A DNA stretch of 64,000 bases from NCBI GenBank assembly GCA_021325275.1, contig JAJPHL010000047.1, positions 1 to 64,000 of the forward strand. The letters are read 5' to 3'. Below, in pieces: positions 61,171 to 64,000 of the stretch; the stretch's first letter is position 1, and every line of letters begins with the position of its first letter. The DNA is from Terriglobia bacterium (GTDB lineage: Bacteria > Acidobacteriota > Terriglobia > JAJPHL01). Below the pieces are notes generated by a model that saw nothing but the letters and a program-made list of their open reading frames with translations, searched no databases and had not been told where the DNA came from. The position numbers were made by a program, and so were the translations under genes.

Positions 61171-64000
61171 ATGGGGATGATGAAAGCGGCCGCCCTTCTC
61201 TTGTTGCTCCCATTGGCGCACGCGGCGTCTGGAAACGGTTCCGTCGTTTCCAAAGACGGTTCCGGCGACTTCCGCACGGTGCAGGAAGCGGTCAACGCCG
61301 CGCCGTCGCACTCGCACACGCGCTTCACGATTCACGTGAAGCCCGGCAAGTACGACGAAATCGTCGTGATTCCCTCGGAAAAAACTTGGCTAGCACTTGT
61401 CGGTGACGACGCGATGTCGACGATCATCACCGGCAACCGCCATACCGGCATGCCGCTTCCGCCAGGCGTGTCGCCCGGCGGCCGCGCGACTATGATCACG
61501 TTCGATACGCCGACCGTTTTCGTGCAAGCCACCGATTTCCTCGCCGAAAACATCACGTTTGAGAATTCCGCCGGCAATGTCGGGCAAGCGGTCGCGCTCA
61601 CGATCATGGCCGATCGCGGTGTCTTCCGGAACTGCCGGTTCCTCGGCTATCAGGACACGCTGCTTGCGCAAGCCGGGCGGCAATACTTCGATCACTGCTA
61701 CATCGAAGGCGCGACGGATTTCATTTTCGGCGGATCGCGCGCGTTCTTCGATCACTGTCACATCCACGCGACGGCCAACGGTTATCTCACGGGCGCGAAT
61801 ACGACCAAGGATCAGCCGATCGGCTACGTTTTTTCCGAATGCCAAGTCACCGGCGCGCCAGGGGTACAAACTTTTCTCGGGCGGCCGTGGCGTCCGTGGG
61901 CTGCGGCGGCCTTTTTGAACACGGAAATGTCGGACGTGGTGCGTCCGGCGGGTTGGAACAGTTCGAACGATCCGGCGCGCGAGAAGACCGTGCGCTACGC
62001 CGAGTTCGGGAGTCGCGGAGTAGGCGGGGAAATGAAAGATCGCGTGGCATGGGCGCGACGCCTCACCGCCGCCGAGGCCGCGGATTACTCGATGGAAAAA
62101 GTGCTTGCCGGCGACGATGGATGGGATCCGCGGACTGGCACTGTGAAGACCCGCGTCCGCGTGATTCGCGCGACGGGCGTGCGGAAACCCGTTTTGCCCG
62201 CGGGACAAATGCTCGTCGCTATTGTCAACCGCGGCGAATCGAACGCCACCCTGCGCTTGGCCTACAGCGAGAACGGCGTAGTGTGGGAGGCGATTCGCGC
62301 TCCGATCGCTTGGATGCCCACTGGAAAGCACGTCCGTGATGCGAGATTCCTCCGCGGCCCCGACGACGTCTTTCACGTCGTGTGGGCGGGCGATCCGGGC
62401 GAGGGTATCGTGTACTCGAGCACGTCCGACTTTGTGGAAAAGAAGGACTCGCGGTTTTTTGAGGCAATGGTCGGGCAAAATGCGCTCAATATCGCATCGC
62501 CGAACATTTTTTACGACGAAGCGTCAATGGAATTCGTGATCACGTGGTCGTCGACGCTCGCGAAGAACGCGATCCAGGCGTTTCAAGAGGAAGTGGGAAC
62601 GAATCCGCGCATCTGGTACGCAACGACGCGCGATTTCAAAAAGCTTTCGCCGCCCGCCTTGTTATTCGACAATAATTACGCCACTCGCGATGCCGTGATT
62701 CTGCGCGACGGTGCACGATTCGCCTTGCTGCACTCCGATAGCACGTTTCCCGTGCACAGTTTGCGCGTGGCTTTCTCCAGAAATGTAGGGGGCCCGTGGG
62801 GAGCATCGTCCGACGCCTTCGCGGATAGATTCACGGAATCCCCCGCGGCGGTGCGTGTCGGTGATGCCTGGTGGATTTACGGCTTCAACTCGGAAACCGG
62901 CGCTTCCAATCTGTGGACCACTCGCGATTTCCGCACGTTCACCGAAACTTCGGGCGTGCAGATGCCCAAGGACTATCACCTAACCAGTGTCATGATGCTG
63001 CCCAAGAGCGTTGTTGAATCCCTCCGCGCCGCGCTAAAGCTGGGCGAGCCGTACAACCCGCCGGTGGAACCGACGTGGCACATGCTCGAACGGCCGATCA
63101 AAATCGCGTTGGCCGGCGACTCCACCGTGAACGACGAAGGCGGCTGGGGAATCGGCTTCCGCGCGTCATTTGGACAGCCGGTGAAGGTCGTGAATCTCGC
63201 CCGCAATGGACGCTCGACGAAAAGCTTCCGCGACGAAGGATCATGGAATAAAGTGCTCGCTGAGCACGCCGACTATGTGCTGATCCAATTCGGCCACAAT
63301 GACGTTCCCGGCAAAGGCGCCGACCGTGAGACGGACGCCGCCACAACGTATCGCGAAAATCTTTCGCGCTTCGTCGACGAAGTTCGCGCCTATGGGGGCA
63401 AGCCGGTGCTCGTGACGTCGATTGTCCGCCGCAATTTCGACGAACACGGCAGGATCAAAGCGGATTCGCTCGTGCCTTACGTCGAAGCGGCGCGCGAGGT
63501 CGCGCGAGAAAAGCAAGTTCTGCTAATCGATTTGTACGAACAAACCAAAGCGCAAGCCGAAGCGCGCGGTGTCGCAGGCAGCGAGGCTTTGGGTCGAAGA
63601 GACGCGCAGGGCAAACTCGACACAACCCATCTCGGCCCGATCGCACAAAAGGAAATCGGCGTGATGGCCGCGAAAAGTTTGGTTTCCGCCGTGCCGGAGC
63701 TGGCGCCGTATTTACACGAGCTGATCCTGTGGCGCGACGCGATGCACCAATCGTCCTCTTGGTACGAAAGCGCGGAGGCGATGCGTGTGGCCGATAATTT
63801 ACTCCTCTATCAGCACGACAACGGCGGATGGGACAAGAACATCGATATGGCCGCGCCGCTTGGTCCTGTGGAATTGGCCGGGCTCGAGAAAGAGAAACAC
63901 ACCAGCACCGGCCACACCACCATGGACAACGACGCCACGTGGACGCAAACGCAATTCCTGGCGCGCGTCGTCCCGTTTGCGAAAGGGCAGCGCGCCGAGA
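61171..64000 (+). CDS. Multimodular secreted pectin-degrading enzyme (CE8 / GH43-like / CE12 / PL10), C-terminus beyond window
   Basis: Open frame to the window edge (943 codons). Signal peptide (MMKAAALLLLLPLAHAA). Residues 20-330 are a CE8 pectinesterase: GYQDTL at 159-164, DFIFGG 183-188, LGRPWRPW 236-243, containing the two catalytic Asp and Arg. Residues ~330-640 look like a five-bladed propeller of GH43/62 type (VNRGESNATLRLAYS, VVWAGDPGEGIVYSSTSDF, WYATTRDFKKL). Residues ~645-850 are an SGNH/CE12 rhamnogalacturonan acetylesterase: LAGDSTVND (Ser651), FGHND (His709, Asn710), DTTH (Asp817, His820). From ~860 a PL10 pectate lyase begins (WYESAEAMRVADNLLLYQHD, GGWDKNID, MDNDATWTQTQFLARV). 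Together it would remove methyl and acetyl groups and cut the backbone. Module names are from motifs only. Confidence 0.85.
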   Translation, partial: MGMMKAAALLLLLPLAHAASGNGSVVSKDGSGDFRTVQEAVNAAPSHSHTRFTIHVKPGKYDEIVVIPSEKTWLALVGDDAMSTIITGNRHTGMPLPPGVSPGGRATMITFDTPTVFVQATDFLAENITFENSAGNVGQAVALTIMADRGVFRNCRFLGYQDTLLAQAGRQYFDHCYIEGATDFIFGGSRAFFDHCHIHATANGYLTGANTTKDQPIGYVFSECQVTGAPGVQTFLGRPWRPWAAAAFLNTEMSDVVRPAGWNSSNDPAREKTVRYAEFGSRGVGGEMKDRVAWARRLTAAEAADYSMEKVLAGDDGWDPRTGTVKTRVRVIRATGVRKPVLPAGQMLVAIVNRGESNATLRLAYSENGVVWEAIRAPIAWMPTGKHVRDARFLRGPDDVFHVVWAGDPGEGIVYSSTSDFVEKKDSRFFEAMVGQNALNIASPNIFYDEASMEFVITWSSTLAKNAIQAFQEEVGTNPRIWYATTRDFKKLSPPALLFDNNYATRDAVILRDGARFALLHSDSTFPVHSLRVAFSRNVGGPWGASSDAFADRFTESPAAVRVGDAWWIYGFNSETGASNLWTTRDFRTFTETSGVQMPKDYHLTSVMMLPKSVVESLRAALKLGEPYNPPVEPTWHMLERPIKIALAGDSTVNDEGGWGIGFRASFGQPVKVVNLARNGRSTKSFRDEGSWNKVLAEHADYVLIQFGHNDVPGKGADRETDAATTYRENLSRFVDEVRAYGGKPVLVTSIVRRNFDEHGRIKADSLVPYVEAAREVAREKQVLLIDLYEQTKAQAEARGVAGSEALGRRDAQGKLDTTHLGPIAQKEIGVMAAKSLVSAVPELAPYLHELILWRDAMHQSSSWYESAEAMRVADNLLLYQHDNGGWDKNIDMAAPLGPVELAGLEKEKHTSTGHTTMDNDATWTQTQFLARVVPFAKGQRAE

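Overview
The window reads as chromosomal DNA of an Acidobacteriota member, most likely the Solibacter/Bryobacter lineage. Lineage-typical signs are a TIGR03435-family protein (37.3 kb), a secreted BNR-repeat protein ending in a TIGR03437-type (Solibacter) C-terminal domain (57.8-60.6 kb), two ADOP-type MacB/FtsX-like permeases, an Oar-like TonB receptor with a carboxypeptidase-regulatory N-terminus, an N-terminal regulatory domain common in this phylum (11.3 kb), and many secreted proteins of unknown function. The DNA is GC-rich. No rRNA, tRNA, CRISPR array, phage or transposase gene was recognised.

Layout. 0-7.7 kb: a secreted alpha/beta-hydrolase cut by the window edge, then a four-gene minus-strand type IV pilus minor-pilin operon (fimT-pilV-pilW-giant pilX). 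7.8-11.2 kb: a futalosine-pathway-like pair (an MqnE-like protein without its radical-SAM core, and a UbiA/MqnP prenyltransferase), divergent larB, and a secreted protein. 11.3-18.5 kb: a membrane-anchored regulator-like protein, a large TonB receptor and a TMTC-like TPR membrane protein. 18.5-27.5 kb: a secreted unknown, a translationally coupled DegT aminotransferase-GH116 glycosidase-cupin set, an ECF sigma/anti-sigma/effector module and a DUF5666-like protein. 27.6-38.7 kb: an AAA ATPase/VWA pair, DUF711, an ADOP permease, an MGDG-synthase-like glycosyltransferase divergent from a PHP-PAP2 pair, and TIGR03435. 38.7-47.2 kb: a fatty-acid beta-oxidation operon fadN-fadA-fadE plus an M48 peptidase and a second fadE. 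Its promoter carries a FadR(TetR)-type operator between -35 and -10. 47.3-64 kb: Uma2, MarR and methyltransferase genes, a second ADOP permease, a frameshifted glycine-rich gene, tatA, an O-antigen ligase, a PQQ-type propeller, rnhA, FecR and BNR proteins, and a multimodular pectin-degrading enzyme that runs off the window.

The most unusual feature is a set of inverted repeats whose arms are themselves short tandem repeats, mostly 7-base units (10.0, 21.2, 41.7, 43.5, 44.8, 53.2 and 55.9 kb, with a one-armed relative at 11.1 kb). Sequences differ between sites but the design is the same: arms of roughly 23-40 bases, a loop of about 7-25 bases, placed at gene borders. Several run into coding sequence. 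In the GH116 gene one arm encodes the basic n-region and the other the hydrophobic core of the signal peptide. In the M48 peptidase the arms encode the n-region. In LarB an arm encodes the C-terminal tail. A separate 174-base REP/MITE-like element lies at 56.1 kb.
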